Shown here: positions 17,737-27,497 of the stretch, one piece after another
Numbering within the stretch: the first letter of the stretch is position 1
Layout: each line of letters starts with the position of its first letter
Assembly (NCBI RefSeq): GCF_004349315.1
Contig: NZ_SMLH01000005.1
Coordinates: 62,001 to 126,000, forward strand
Length of the DNA stretch: 64,000 nucleotides
Reading direction: 5' to 3'
Source: Flavobacterium ranwuense
Lineage (GTDB): Bacteria > Bacteroidota > Bacteroidia > Flavobacteriales > Flavobacteriaceae
Notes under the pieces: generated by a model
Databases searched by the model: none
The model's input: only the letters and a program-made list of their open reading frames with translations
Told to the model about the DNA's origin: nothing
Program-made: the position numbers and the translations under genes

Positions 17737-18279
17737 TTGCAAGAAGAACAGGAATTTATAAACCACTTGTTAAACCCTAAAACGCAAAATCAGGCGTTTC
17801 AGCAGTTGTTACAGGGTTATCAAAGACCGTTATACAATCACATTCGTAACATCGTTTTGAATCATGATGATGCCGATGATGTGTTGCAAAATACTTTTAT
17901 AAAAATATTTCAAAATCTGAAAAATTTCAAAGGGGAAAGCAAACTTTTTTCATGGATGTATCGCATTGCGACTAATGAATCCTTGACTTTTTTGAAACAA
18001 AAATCAAAAACGAGTGGCGTTTCATCAGAAACTTTACAAAACAAAACTATCGATAATCTGGAAGCCGACGTGTTTTTTGACGGAAATGAAATTCAAATAA
18101 AATTACAAAAAGCGATTGCATTATTGCCTGAAAAGCAACAATTGGTTTTTAAAATGAAATATTTTCAAGAACTGAAATACGAGGAAATTTCAGAAATCTT
18201 GGGAACCTCCGTCGGTGGATTAAAAGCATCCTATCATCTTGCTGTAAAAAAAATAGAAGCTTTTGTTTCGACAAATTAA
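17737..18279 (+). CDS. ECF-type RNA polymerase sigma factor
   Basis: This sigma factor has 180 residues. Region 2 carries HDDADDVLQNTFIKIFQNL and FSWMYRIATNESL; region 4 carries LPEKQQLVFKMKYF and YEEISEILGTSVGGLKASYH. No ATG is available in frame, so the start must be TTG at 17,737. It is followed by a short membrane protein and a secreted Spy-like protein, a common flavobacterial sigma cluster that probably controls an envelope response. The target regulon is unknown. Confidence 0.9.
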   Translation: MQEEQEFINHLLNPKTQNQAFQQLLQGYQRPLYNHIRNIVLNHDDADDVLQNTFIKIFQNLKNFKGESKLFSWMYRIATNESLTFLKQKSKTSGVSSETLQNKTIDNLEADVFFDGNEIQIKLQKAIALLPEKQQLVFKMKYFQELKYEEISEILGTSVGGLKASYHLAVKKIEAFVSTN

Positions 18280-18312
18280 ACCTTTTAGCTGTAACACTGT
18301 CTAAAGTACATT

Positions 18313-18729
18313 ATGAAAACATTTAAATTAGAGAACGAACCTAAAATTGAAACTGGATTTAAAACTCCAGACCATTATTTTGAGAATTTTTCAATCAAAA
18401 TGATGGAGCAATTGCCTAAAAACGAGCCAAAAGTAATTTCTATTTTTCAAAAAAGAAAAACTTTAATTATGATGGCAGTAGCAGCAATTTTAGTACTGGC
18501 TTTGATGATTCCAATTTTAAGTCCTTCATCGACAAACACAAAAGAACTGGACGCCGCGGCTTTAGAAAATTACATTACATATCAATCTAATGTAAATCAA
18601 TATGATTTGATAAGTGTATTAGAAACCGAAGATATTAATAACATAAAGACAGGTATTGCTTTAGAAGATGCAGTGATAGAAGATCATTTATCAACCAATT
18701 CAAACTTAGAAAATCTCATTCTAGAATAA
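18313..18729 (+). CDS. Putative anti-sigma-like membrane protein
   Basis: The product of 138 residues has a cytoplasmic N-terminal part (about 1-48), one transmembrane helix (50-69) and a periplasmic tail of 69 acidic residues. No zinc anti-sigma motif is visible. Its place directly after the ECF sigma gene (33 bases) and its topology suggest that it holds the sigma factor or reports periplasmic state. This is inference from context. Confidence 0.65.
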   Translation: MKTFKLENEPKIETGFKTPDHYFENFSIKMMEQLPKNEPKVISIFQKRKTLIMMAVAAILVLALMIPILSPSSTNTKELDAAALENYITYQSNVNQYDLISVLETEDINNIKTGIALEDAVIEDHLSTNSNLENLILE

Positions 18730-18777
18730 ACTAGACCGTAAAGTTTTCATTTGAAGCTATAATTAAATAAATAAAAA

Positions 18778-19239
18778 ATGAACATAAAAAAATTATTACC
18801 AATACTGTTGCTGTTTGTTTCATTCAACTTTTATGCTCAAGGCGAAAGTATGAAAGAGAAAAAAGAGCAAATAAAAGCTTTAAAAGTAGCTTTTTTTACT
18901 ACTGAATTAGACTTAACAACTAATGAAGCCGAAAGATTCTGGCCAATCTACAATACATTTGATGACAAACAGTTTGAACTGAGACATCAAAAAATGAGAA
19001 CGTACATGAAAAGGATGAGTGATGGCTCACTGGATAAAATAACTGAAAAAGAAGCCAATACCTTTTTGGCACAAATAGAAGATACTGAGGAAGAGTTATT
19101 TTTACTGCGAAAAAAATTCATGAAAAATGTGAGAACAATTTTACCAGCCGTAAAAATAGTTAAACTTAAAAAAGCTGAAGAAGATTTCAATAGAAAATTG
19201 CTACAACAATATCGTAACAAAGGTCAAAAAAGTCATTAG
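18778..19239 (+). CDS. Secreted 'sensor of ECF-type sigma factor' (Spy-like)
   Basis: This product of 153 residues has a signal peptide cleaved near FYA. The mature protein is helical and charged (ELDLTTNEAERFWPIYN and EEELFLLRKKFMKNVRTILP), resembling periplasmic Spy/CpxP chaperone-like proteins. Flavobacterial homologues carry the name used here. It is third in the sigma-factor operon and could bind the periplasmic tail of the preceding protein. A bidirectional terminator follows. Confidence 0.75.
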   Translation: MNIKKLLPILLLFVSFNFYAQGESMKEKKEQIKALKVAFFTTELDLTTNEAERFWPIYNTFDDKQFELRHQKMRTYMKRMSDGSLDKITEKEANTFLAQIEDTEEELFLLRKKFMKNVRTILPAVKIVKLKKAEEDFNRKLLQQYRNKGQKSH

Positions 19240-19260
19240 TTTTATTTTATTAATTCAAAA

Positions 19261-19302
19261 AAAATACCCTAAGCTCTAATTGTATTGGACTTAGGGTATT
19301 TT
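19261..19302. terminator. Bidirectional terminator
   Basis: AAAATACCCTAAG pairs with CTTAGGGTATTTT around a 16-base loop. It separates the convergent sigma operon and the lipoprotein gene. Confidence 0.8.
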
Positions 19303-19305
19303 TCA

Positions 19306-20367
19306 TTATTTAAAACTGATGCGAATCATTTTATTTTGTCCCGCTGCAATTGCCGTATGATTGTCTATAAACCTGATGGTATTAAGAGTAGAATCAGTTG
19401 ATAATTGTTTCCATGAATTTCCACCATCCCAGGAATAGTAAACTCCTGAAAAACCAACTGTCACCATCCCTTTACCATTACTTTTAGGAACATATTGCAT
19501 ACAAGAAGCATATCCAAAAGCTTTATTTTCTGCTATTAGCTTCCATGTTTTTCCTCCATCAGTGGTGATTGCTTTATTAGAAAAATTTTGATTTCGCAAT
19601 TCATAATCCCCTCCAGCAACAAATCCAGTTTGAGCATCATAAAAATCTGCCGTGAAAATTCCGGTCATTGATTTTCCTTGGACTATTGGGGTATCATACA
19701 CTGTCCATGTATTTCCCTTATCTGGAGAATAAAAAACTCTTGATTTTTTTCCACCGGAAACAATCCATGTGTTATTCCCTTTGATTATAATATTAGTGTT
19801 GCTTGCGGCAAAAGCTGCTTCTCCATCCATTACTTTTGGTAATTTATCAGACGATACTTTATTCCATGAATTTCCGCCATCACGAGTGATTATTATATTT
19901 AAGCAATCAGCGATTGGGTCACCCATCGCTATTCCTTCCCTATCATTCCAAAATTGCATGCTATCATAAAACACTTTTTCGTGGTTTTCTTGATACACTA
20001 ATTTTGTTTCCTTGCCGTCTTTTGAAATTTGATATAACAAAGCTGGATTACCAACGTTTAGAATAAAAATATGCTTTTTTGTTTTGGCATTACTTCTAAA
20101 CTCAAGCTTTAAAGAATCTTTGATAATTTTGCTTTCAAATTTTTGATTGTTATCCAAATTAAAAAAACCGAACCTTCCTTTATCTGCAGCAAACCAAACT
20201 TTATTTGCATCAATTAAAATTGCTCTGATACTTATTTTATCCTGAAATAAGGTGTCGATTTCAACGGACTTAAATTCACTGTTGTTTTTATTTTCTACAC
20301 TATAAACACTTGTTTTACAGGATGTAAAAACATTTAAAACTAACAGGACTAAAAAAATATTTTTCAT
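19306..20367 (-). CDS. Ycf48/BNR-repeat beta-propeller lipoprotein
   Basis: This product of 353 residues has a lipobox FTSC at Cys17. It contains repeated BNR/Asp-box motifs: TRDGGNSWN, SPDKGNTWT, TTDGGKTWK and SWDGGNSWK, as in sialidase- and Ycf48-type propellers. Automatic pipelines often call such proteins oxidoreductases, but no redox site is visible. It is an exported scaffold or glycan-binding propeller of unknown role, apparently monocistronic. Confidence 0.78.
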   Translation of the reverse strand: MKNIFLVLLVLNVFTSCKTSVYSVENKNNSEFKSVEIDTLFQDKISIRAILIDANKVWFAADKGRFGFFNLDNNQKFESKIIKDSLKLEFRSNAKTKKHIFILNVGNPALLYQISKDGKETKLVYQENHEKVFYDSMQFWNDREGIAMGDPIADCLNIIITRDGGNSWNKVSSDKLPKVMDGEAAFAASNTNIIIKGNNTWIVSGGKKSRVFYSPDKGNTWTVYDTPIVQGKSMTGIFTADFYDAQTGFVAGGDYELRNQNFSNKAITTDGGKTWKLIAENKAFGYASCMQYVPKSNGKGMVTVGFSGVYYSWDGGNSWKQLSTDSTLNTIRFIDNHTAIAAGQNKMIRISFK

Positions 20368-20481
20368 TTTTTATACATTTTACGGCTAATTTACAATTAA
20401 TAATACGAATAGGAAACAAAGAATAAATTATGGCACAGTAATTGGATAATCAAAAAAAGAATAAACTTAATTCAATTAATT

Positions 20482-21909
20482 ATGAAAACGAAACTAATAC
20501 TATTGAGTTTATTGACTACTGTTTTCGCAACACAAATACAGGCGCAAGATAGAACATCAGTAAATGCAATGAATAATGAAATCAGTGACAATCTTGATCT
20601 GAGAGCTGTTGCTTCTATTTTTGGTGACTCAAAAAATCTACAGGATTTTGAACGACGCCTGAATGACCCTGAACTACAAATATCAAATTTAGATTTGAAT
20701 AATGACAATGAAGTAGATTATTTAAGAGTTATCGAAACTGTTGAAAATCGGACTCACGTGATCATCATTCAATCTGTTATAGACACCGATGTGTATCAAG
20801 ATGTAGCTACAATTGACGTTGAAAAAGACAGAAACAACAAAATTCACGTTCAAGTAGTAGGAGATGTATACATGTATGGCCAAAATTATATTTATGAGCC
20901 TGTATATTATAGCACTCCATTAATTTATGCTTCATTCTGGTCTGCTAATTATCGTCCTTATTATTCTACTTGGAATTGGGGTTATTATCCTTCCTATTAT
21001 TATGCATGGAATCCATTCCCAATATTCAGATATAGAAATAATATCAACATTTGTTTGAACATCAACAACAATTACAATTATGTTAACTACAGAAGAAGTG
21101 AGCGCGCAATCGTTCTACATAATTCAAGACGTTCAAATGGCTATGAAAGACAACACCCAAATTATTCCTTCTCCAGAAGAAATGCTAATGTAACTAACCG
21201 TTATGAATTAGATCAAAGAAGAGGTTCAAGAAATGAAGTTGGTTACTCAAACAGAAGAACAGGAACTCAAAGAGATTATTCTCAAAACAGAACTAGTTCA
21301 TCAAGAGGAATAACACCACAGAGGTCTGGATCTTCTAGAGATTACTCTCAAAATAGATCTAATCCTTCTAGTCAGGCAGCGCCACAAAGAGGAAATTCTC
21401 AAAGAGATTATTCTCAAAACAGAACTAATCCTTCTAGTCAGGCAACGCCACAAAGAGGGAATTCTCAAAGAGATTATTCTCAAAACAGAACTAATCCTTC
21501 TAGTCAGGCAACGCCACAAAGAGGAAATTCTCAAAGAGATTATTCTCAAAACAGAACCAATCCTTCCAGTCAGGCGACTCCGCAAAGAGGAAATTCTCAA
21601 AGAGATTATTCTCAAAACAGAACTAGTCCTTCTAGACAAGAAGCTCCACAAAGAGCAGAGTCACAAAACAGAACTAGCCCTTCTAGACAAGAAGCTCCAC
21701 AAAGAGCAGAGTCACAAAACAGAGGGAATTCTTCCAGAGAATCAGCTCCACAAAGAAATGAATCTCAAAACAGAACTAGTCCTTCTAGACAAGAAGCTCC
21801 ACAAAGAGCAGAATCGCAAAACAGAGGAAATTCTTCCAGAGAATCAGCTCCACAAAGAAATGAATCTCAAAGAGGTAATTCATCAAGAAACGACAATAGA
21901 AGATCTTAA
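20482..21909 (+). CDS. Secreted protein with tandem Gln/Arg/Ser/Asn-rich repeats
   Basis: This product of 475 residues begins with a signal peptide (cleavage near IQA). A conserved N-terminal domain of about 100 residues (DLRAVASIFGDSKNLQDFERRLND, DNEVDYLRVIE) is followed by a Tyr/Trp/Asn-rich stretch (YYPSYYYAW) and then about 210 residues of tandem repeats built from NRTNPSSQATPQRGNSQ-like units. The product is strongly basic. Repeat number is likely to vary between strains. The function is unknown; an exported, possibly matrix- or nucleic-acid-binding role would fit the composition. Confidence 0.8.
   Translation: MKTKLILLSLLTTVFATQIQAQDRTSVNAMNNEISDNLDLRAVASIFGDSKNLQDFERRLNDPELQISNLDLNNDNEVDYLRVIETVENRTHVIIIQSVIDTDVYQDVATIDVEKDRNNKIHVQVVGDVYMYGQNYIYEPVYYSTPLIYASFWSANYRPYYSTWNWGYYPSYYYAWNPFPIFRYRNNINICLNINNNYNYVNYRRSERAIVLHNSRRSNGYERQHPNYSFSRRNANVTNRYELDQRRGSRNEVGYSNRRTGTQRDYSQNRTSSSRGITPQRSGSSRDYSQNRSNPSSQAAPQRGNSQRDYSQNRTNPSSQATPQRGNSQRDYSQNRTNPSSQATPQRGNSQRDYSQNRTNPSSQATPQRGNSQRDYSQNRTSPSRQEAPQRAESQNRTSPSRQEAPQRAESQNRGNSSRESAPQRNESQNRTSPSRQEAPQRAESQNRGNSSRESAPQRNESQRGNSSRNDNRRS
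21271..21600 (+). repeat. 66-bp in-frame tandem repeat, five units
   Basis: Units begin at 21,271, 21,337, 21,403, 21,469 and 21,535, each encoding 22 residues that start RDYSQ. Units 2 to 5 are nearly identical; the first is diverged. A sixth copy of the RDYSQ part at 21,601 joins the shorter repeat series. Confidence 0.95.
21616..21870 (+). repeat. 51-bp in-frame tandem repeat, five units
   Basis: Units start at 21,616, 21,667, 21,718, 21,769 and 21,820 and encode 17 residues each. Two forms alternate: NRTSPSRQEAPQRAESQ and NRGNSSRESAPQRNESQ. The unit equals the 66-bp unit without its RDYSQ part. Confidence 0.95.
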
Positions 21910-21928
21910 AAAATTTCAATATAAAACT

Positions 21929-21961
21929 AAAAACACGGCTTTGACAGCCGTGTTTTTTTTT
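21929..21961 (+). terminator. Terminator after the repeat protein gene
   Basis: AAACACGGCT and AGCCGTGTTT pair around TTGAC, followed by a run of Ts. Confidence 0.88.
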
Positions 21962-21995
21962 ATTAGATAAAAAGCTTTAATTTATTTTAAAAGTG

Positions 21996-22003
21996 TAAAT
22001 TTG
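21996..22003 (+). promoter_or_regulatory. -7 promoter box of kup
   Basis: TAAATTTG lies 22 bases before the kup ATG and fits the Bacteroidota -7 consensus. Confidence 0.5.
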
Positions 22004-22025
22004 ACAAGTTTTTTAAAAATAATAC

Positions 22026-23987
22026 ATGAACGCATCGCACAAAGACCTACATAGTAAATTAACATTAGGCGGCTTATTAATTTCATTAGGAATAATTTAC
22101 GGTGATATCGGTACTTCACCTTTGTATGTAATGAAAGCCATATTGGGCGATCATATCATAAATGCCGACGTTGTTTTAGGAGGTATATCCTGCGTTTTTT
22201 GGACCCTTACATTACAAACAACCATCAAATACGTACTGATTACTTTAAGTGCTGATAATCATGGCGAAGGTGGAATTTTTGCTTTATATGCTTTAGTCAA
22301 AAAGACAAAAATTCAATGGTTGATTGTCCCCGCTATTATTGGGGGTAGTGCATTACTGGCCGATGGAATCATTACTCCTCCCATTTCTGTATCATCTGCG
22401 GTTGAAGGTATTAGAACCTATTATCCTGAAATAAACACAATCCCAATTGTTATAGGTATCTTATTTGTACTTTTTGCCATTCAGCAATTTGGAACCAAGT
22501 TAGTCGGTAAATTTTTCGCACCAATGATGCTTATTTGGTTTGGAATGCTTGCCGTACTAGGAACATTACAAATCGGGCAGAATACCGAGGTTCTAAAAGC
22601 TATCAATCCATACTACGCCTATCATTTATTGACCATACATCCTGAAGGATTTTTTGTTTTGGGCTTTGTATTCCTTTGTACCACTGGTGCTGAAGCATTG
22701 TATTCAGACATGGGACATTGTGGACGAAAAAACATTAGAATTAGCTGGATCTTTGTAAAAACTGCCTTAGTACTTAATTATTTTGGACAGGCAGCGTATT
22801 TGATCCGTCACGAAGGGGAAACATTACAAACTTTAGGCGGAAAAAATGGAAACCCATTCTATCTTATCATGCCCGATTGGTTTCAACCCATTGGAATTGT
22901 AATTGCAACAATGGCAGCCGTGATTGCTTCTCAAGCGCTTATAAGTGGTTCATTTACATTAATAAATGAAGCGATGCGATTGAATTTTTGGCCAAAAGTA
23001 AAAATAAAATACCCTACTGAATTAAAAGGACAATTGTATATCCCATCCATAAACTGGTTATTGTTTATTGGGTGTGTTGGAATCGTATTACACTTTGAAG
23101 AATCCAGTAATATGGAACATGCATACGGACTCGCAATTATCTTATGTATGATAATGACCACTATTTTACTGAATTTTTATTTGATAATGAAAAGAGTGAA
23201 ATTGTATTTTATTGTACCGTTGATCACCATTTATTTAATCATCGAATTTAGTTTTCTGGCAGCCAATATTATTAAGTTTGCTGATGGTGGTTATGTTACT
23301 ATCCTTATAGCGACCATTTTGATAGGTATAATGACAATTTGGTATTTGGCTAAAAAAATCAACAAGAGCTACACCAAAATTGTCAAAATTGAAGATTATA
23401 AAAAAGTACTTATTGAATTAAGTGCAGATTTATCAATACCTAAATACGCAACGCATTTAGTTTACATGACTAATGCTGGCAGAACAGATGAAATAGAAGA
23501 AAAAGTAATGTATTCTATTTTACAAAAAAGACCAAAAAGAGCTGATATTTATTGGTTTGTACACGTAAATATATTAACAGAACCCTATAAAACTGAATAT
23601 AAAGTAACCGAAATTGTCAAAGATGATTTGTATCGTGTGGACTTCAATTTAGGTTTTAGAGAACCTACTAAAATAAACCTGATGTTTAGAGAAGTAATCA
23701 GGGACATGGTAAAAAAAGGAGAAGTAGATATAACCAGCAGATACGAATCTTTGAACAAAAATAATATTATAGGTGATTTCAAATTTGTATTATCTGAAAA
23801 ATTCCTTTCTAACGATAGTGATTTACGCTGGCATGAGAAAATAATTATGAACTCCTATTTCTTTATCAAAAAACTAAGTTTATCTGAAGAAAGGGCTTTT
23901 GGCCTAGACAGTAGTTCGGTAAAAGTGGAGAAATTTCCAATGGTACTTCATGCTCCTGAAAACATAGGATTGACAAGAGTAAAATAA
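22026..23987 (+). CDS. kup: Kup/HAK/KT potassium transporter
   Basis: This K+/H+ symporter has 653 residues. The family motif GIIYGDIGTSPLYVM lies near residue 18, followed by GEGGIFALYALV, about 12 hydrophobic segments to residue 450, and a C-terminal cytoplasmic domain of about 200 residues (PKYATHLVYMTNAG). It imports potassium at low affinity without ATP. The gene is monocistronic between two terminators and has its own promoter box. Confidence 0.95.
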   Translation: MNASHKDLHSKLTLGGLLISLGIIYGDIGTSPLYVMKAILGDHIINADVVLGGISCVFWTLTLQTTIKYVLITLSADNHGEGGIFALYALVKKTKIQWLIVPAIIGGSALLADGIITPPISVSSAVEGIRTYYPEINTIPIVIGILFVLFAIQQFGTKLVGKFFAPMMLIWFGMLAVLGTLQIGQNTEVLKAINPYYAYHLLTIHPEGFFVLGFVFLCTTGAEALYSDMGHCGRKNIRISWIFVKTALVLNYFGQAAYLIRHEGETLQTLGGKNGNPFYLIMPDWFQPIGIVIATMAAVIASQALISGSFTLINEAMRLNFWPKVKIKYPTELKGQLYIPSINWLLFIGCVGIVLHFEESSNMEHAYGLAIILCMIMTTILLNFYLIMKRVKLYFIVPLITIYLIIEFSFLAANIIKFADGGYVTILIATILIGIMTIWYLAKKINKSYTKIVKIEDYKKVLIELSADLSIPKYATHLVYMTNAGRTDEIEEKVMYSILQKRPKRADIYWFVHVNILTEPYKTEYKVTEIVKDDLYRVDFNLGFREPTKINLMFREVIRDMVKKGEVDITSRYESLNKNNIIGDFKFVLSEKFLSNDSDLRWHEKIIMNSYFFIKKLSLSEERAFGLDSSSVKVEKFPMVLHAPENIGLTRVK

Positions 23988-24008
23988 ACCTCTTTCATTT
24001 AAAAATCT

Positions 24009-24041
24009 AAAAAAACACTGTTTTGAAAACAGTGTTTTTTT
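24009..24041 (+). terminator. Terminator of kup
   Basis: AAACACTGTTTT pairs with AAAACAGTGTTT, followed by a T run. Confidence 0.85.
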
Positions 24042-24102
24042 ATGCCAAAAAATTAAAAAACAACATTCATTATTAAAAATATAACATTCAATCAATTAAT
24101 AG

Positions 24103-24110
24103 TACCTTTG
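24103..24110 (+). promoter_or_regulatory. -7 promoter box of the RsmB-like gene
   Basis: TACCTTTG followed by CA is a close match to TAnnTTTGC, 17 bases before the ATG. Confidence 0.55.
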
Positions 24111-24127
24111 CACCTCAATTATTTAAA

Positions 24128-25384
24128 ATGAGATTACACAGAAATTTAGTTTATACAACGATAGACGCCTTAAACGCCATTTTTAATGAAGGCGAATATG
24201 CTGATAAAGTGGTTGCAAGATCCTTAAAAAAAGACAAACGTTGGGGAAGCTCTGACAGAAAATTTGTTGCCGAAACCATCTACGAAATCGTTCGTTGGAA
24301 AAGATTATACGCAGAAATAGCCGAAGTAAAAGAACCATTTGACAGAGACAATCTTTGGAGAATGTTTTCGGTATGGGCAGTATTGAGAGGCTACCCTATT
24401 CCGGATTGGCGCCAACTGGAAGGAACCCCAGAAAGAAAAATAAAAGGACGTTTTGACGAACTTTCGAAGGTGAGAGCTTTAAAAGAATCTATTCCGGATT
24501 GGATGGATGAATTAGGGGTCAAAGAATTAGGCGAAAAAGTTTGGGCAACTGAAATTACAGCTCAAAACCAACCTGCTAAAGTAATCCTAAGAGTTAATAC
24601 ACTTAAGACCACAAGAGAAGCGCTACGCGCTATTTTGATGGATTTAAACATTGAAACAGAAACCCTGAAAAATCAACCTGATGCTTTGGTTCTAAAAGAA
24701 AGAGCCAATGTTTTCTTGACTGACGCTTTCAAACAAGGCTTCTTTGAAGTTCAGGATGCCAACTCCCAATTAGTGGCGGCTTTCCTTGACGTAAAACCAG
24801 GGATGCGTGTTGTAGATACCTGCGCTGGTGCTGGTGGAAAAACATTGCATATTGCTTCTTTGATGGAAAACAAAGGACAGTTAATCGCTATGGATTTGTA
24901 TGAAAGCAAATTAAAGCAATTAAAAATCAGAGCCAAAAGAGACGGTGCTTTCAACATTGAATACCGCATTATTGACTCGACAAAAATCATTAAAAAATTA
25001 CACGAAAAAGCAGACCGTGTTTTAATTGACGCGCCTTGTAGTGGTTTAGGAGTTCTAAAAAGAAACCCGGACGCTAAATGGAAATTAAAACCGGAATTTA
25101 TTGACAACATTCGTAAAGTACAATCGGAAGTTTTAGAAAGTTATTCTAAAATTGTAAAACCGGGTGGGAAATTAGTGTATGCTACTTGCTCTATATTACC
25201 ATCCGAAAATCAAGAACAAATTGCTCGTTTCTTGACAACTGACATTGGTAAACAATTCAACTTTGTAAAAGACCAAAAAATATTGGCTTCAGAATCTGGT
25301 TTTGACGGATTCTACATGGCCTTGTTAGAACGCAAAGAAAGTTCCGAACAGAAAGAAAAAAGAGTACAAAAAGAAATAGAATAA
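24128..25384 (+). CDS. RsmB/NOP-family RNA m5C methyltransferase
   Basis: This product of 418 residues has an N-terminal NusB-like helical part and a C-terminal SAM-dependent domain. Visible motifs are the SAM loop DTCAGAGGKTLHIA, the catalytic-release cysteine in DAPCSGLGVLKRNPD and the nucleophile cysteine in YATCSILPSENQ. It should methylate cytosine in 16S rRNA (C967-type) or another RNA; which base cannot be told here. It has its own promoter box and a strong terminator before convergent rho. Confidence 0.9.
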   Translation: MRLHRNLVYTTIDALNAIFNEGEYADKVVARSLKKDKRWGSSDRKFVAETIYEIVRWKRLYAEIAEVKEPFDRDNLWRMFSVWAVLRGYPIPDWRQLEGTPERKIKGRFDELSKVRALKESIPDWMDELGVKELGEKVWATEITAQNQPAKVILRVNTLKTTREALRAILMDLNIETETLKNQPDALVLKERANVFLTDAFKQGFFEVQDANSQLVAAFLDVKPGMRVVDTCAGAGGKTLHIASLMENKGQLIAMDLYESKLKQLKIRAKRDGAFNIEYRIIDSTKIIKKLHEKADRVLIDAPCSGLGVLKRNPDAKWKLKPEFIDNIRKVQSEVLESYSKIVKPGGKLVYATCSILPSENQEQIARFLTTDIGKQFNFVKDQKILASESGFDGFYMALLERKESSEQKEKRVQKEIE

Positions 25385-25420
25385 TAGAATAGAATACAGA
25401 TTTTAGACTCCAGAATTCAC

Positions 25421-25454
25421 AAAAAAGTCCTCGAAATTCGAGGACTTTTTTTTA
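25421..25454. terminator. Bidirectional terminator between the RsmB-like gene and rho
   Basis: AAAAAAGTCCTCGAA pairs with TTCGAGGACTTTTTT. Confidence 0.88.
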
Positions 25455-25515
25455 TAATATTATTTTTTTAGCTTATCTTTTTCCAACCTTAAACTAAAAA
25501 ACTTCAAACTTTCTA

Positions 25516-27315
25516 TTAATCATTCATTGAGATTAAAAATTCCTCATTATTCTTCGTTTTCTTGAAACGATCATTAATGAAATCCATCGCTTCCACCGGG
25601 TTCATATCCGAAAGGTATTTTCGCATAATCCACATGCGTTGCAATGTTTTTTGATCCAATAACATATCATCACGTCTGGTACTTGAAGAAGTCAAATCGA
25701 TAGCCGGAAAAATACGTTTGTTGGCAATTTTTCTGTCCAATTGCAATTCCATATTACCGGTACCTTTAAATTCTTCGAAGATAACTTCATCCATTTTCGA
25801 ACCAGTTTCAGTCAATGCAGTAGCGATAATACTTAATGAACCCCCATTTTCTACATTACGGGCAGCTCCAAAGAAACGCTTTGGTTTTTGTAATGCATTC
25901 GCATCCACACCACCACTTAATACTTTACCTGAAGCAGGTTGTACCGTATTATAGGCTCTGGCCAAACGCGTAATAGAATCCAATAGAATCACTACATCGT
26001 GACCACATTCTACCAATCGTTTCGCTTTTTCAAGAACGATATTCGCAATTTTCACATGCTCTTGTGGTTCTCTGTCAAATGTAGAAGCAATTACTTCCCC
26101 ACGCACACTACGTTGCATATCGGTAACCTCTTCCGGTCGCTCATCAATCAATAAAACAATTAAATACACTTCAGGATGATTTGCCGCAATTGCATTGGCA
26201 ATTTCCTTAAGCAACATCGTTTTACCCGTTTTGGGCTGCGCCACAATCATTCCACGTTGTCCTTTTCCTATTGGTGAAAACAAATCGATAATTCGGGTAG
26301 AAATAGTACTTTGCTTCTCTGCCAATTTGAATTTTTCTGATGGAAAAACTGGAGTTAAATGTTCGAATGAAACTCTGTCACGAACCACTTGCGGATCGTG
26401 TCCGTTTATTTTTAAAACTCTTACTAATGGAAAAAATTTCTCTCCTTCTTTTGGTGGACGAACCACGCCTTTTACCGTATCTCCGGTTTTAAGACCGAAC
26501 AATCTGATTTGAGAAGTCGATAAATAAATATCATCTGGCGAAGCCAAATAATTATAATCTGAAGAACGCAAGAAACCATATCCATCCGGCATCATTTCCA
26601 GAACGCCTTCACTTTCTATGATTCCGTCAAATTCAAAATCCGAAGCAGCAAAATTACTTTTCTTATTTTTAAAATTCGGATTTTGATTCCCATTTCCGTT
26701 TCCATTACCATTTTGATTTGGGTTTTGGTTAAGATTCTGATTTGGATTTTGCTTATGTAACTGGTTTGGATTTATCTTTTTTACTGGAGCGGAAGGAGCT
26801 TCTGTTTTCTCTTCAGTTGCTGTATCTACAACTATCCCATTCTCTGTACTTGCTTCTTTAACCTCTTCTTTATCCTTTTTTAAAGCAATTTTCTTTTCGT
26901 AAGCTGATTTATTAAATTTAATAATTTTACCAACTTTTTTCTCATTTTCTTCAGATTCTGGGTTTGGAGCCAGTTCCTCTTCTTTTGAAACAGGTTCAAT
27001 CGGAAGATTATTTTCACCTGCAGCATTTGTCTCAGTTACAACTTCTTCTTTTTCAAAAAGAGAATTTGCTACCACTTTTTGAATTGCTGCTTTTTTTACA
27101 GGAACTATTCTAACTCTTTTGGGTTTATCGTCTTCAACGTTACCTTCCTCTTTTGTATCTGATGCAGAATCAACGTTAGAAGTCACTTGATGCTCTAAAA
27201 TCTGACTTATTAAAGTATCTTTTTTTACACCGTTAAACTTTATGGTTCTAGCTGATTTAGCTATTTCTTGAAGCTCAGAAAGCTTCATTTCTTTTAATGC
27301 AGAAATATCAAACAT
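25516..27315 (-). CDS. rho: Transcription termination factor Rho, extended form
   Basis: This hexameric RNA helicase has 599 residues, against about 420 in E. coli. An N-terminal Rho_N helix ([14 protein letters not shown]) is followed by a long acidic and Lys-rich insertion with an Asn/Gly-rich tract (about 195-220), then the RNA-binding OSB domain ([16 protein letters not shown]), the Walker [16 protein letters not shown] near residue 358, and [24 protein letters not shown] and the Q-loop PSGKVLSGG. Insertions of this kind are known in Bacteroidota and some Actinobacteria, where they alter RNA binding or promote phase separation. The gene is monocistronic. Confidence 0.95.
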   Translation of the reverse strand: MFDISALKEMKLSELQEIAKSARTIKFNGVKKDTLISQILEHQVTSNVDSASDTKEEGNVEDDKPKRVRIVPVKKAAIQKVVANSLFEKEEVVTETNAAGENNLPIEPVSKEEELAPNPESEENEKKVGKIIKFNKSAYEKKIALKKDKEEVKEASTENGIVVDTATEEKTEAPSAPVKKINPNQLHKQNPNQNLNQNPNQNGNGNGNGNQNPNFKNKKSNFAASDFEFDGIIESEGVLEMMPDGYGFLRSSDYNYLASPDDIYLSTSQIRLFGLKTGDTVKGVVRPPKEGEKFFPLVRVLKINGHDPQVVRDRVSFEHLTPVFPSEKFKLAEKQSTISTRIIDLFSPIGKGQRGMIVAQPKTGKTMLLKEIANAIAANHPEVYLIVLLIDERPEEVTDMQRSVRGEVIASTFDREPQEHVKIANIVLEKAKRLVECGHDVVILLDSITRLARAYNTVQPASGKVLSGGVDANALQKPKRFFGAARNVENGGSLSIIATALTETGSKMDEVIFEEFKGTGNMELQLDRKIANKRIFPAIDLTSSSTRRDDMLLDQKTLQRMWIMRKYLSDMNPVEAMDFINDRFKKTKNNEEFLISMND

Positions 27316-27472
27316 GAATGTTCTATGAGTTTAATTAATTTTGGAAAATAATGTAAAAGATAGGTAGTAAACTTTATTTTGAATCAACCGCAGTATGAAG
27401 TGCTTACGGTATTATGATGCAATAATACGAATAAAATTTAATCAGACAATAGTATTTATTAAAAAGAAAATA

Positions 27473-27480
27473 TATTTTTG
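27473..27480 (+). promoter_or_regulatory. -7-like promoter box of the DUF4293 gene
   Basis: TATTTTTG is a reasonable -7 box 17 bases before the ATG. No -33 element is obvious. Confidence 0.4.
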
Positions 27481-27497
27481 TAAAAGATATTTAACAA

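Noticed and set aside
21301..21651. Long antisense open frame across the tandem repeats, with repeated Ile/Ser/Leu/Arg blocks
   Set aside because: It mirrors the repeat codons of the sense gene and has no start, family or promoter support. The repeats keep any frame without stop codons open.
21271..21870. Regular direct repeats that might be a CRISPR array
   Set aside because: Units abut without spacers, keep the reading frame and lack cas genes nearby; they are coding tandem repeats.
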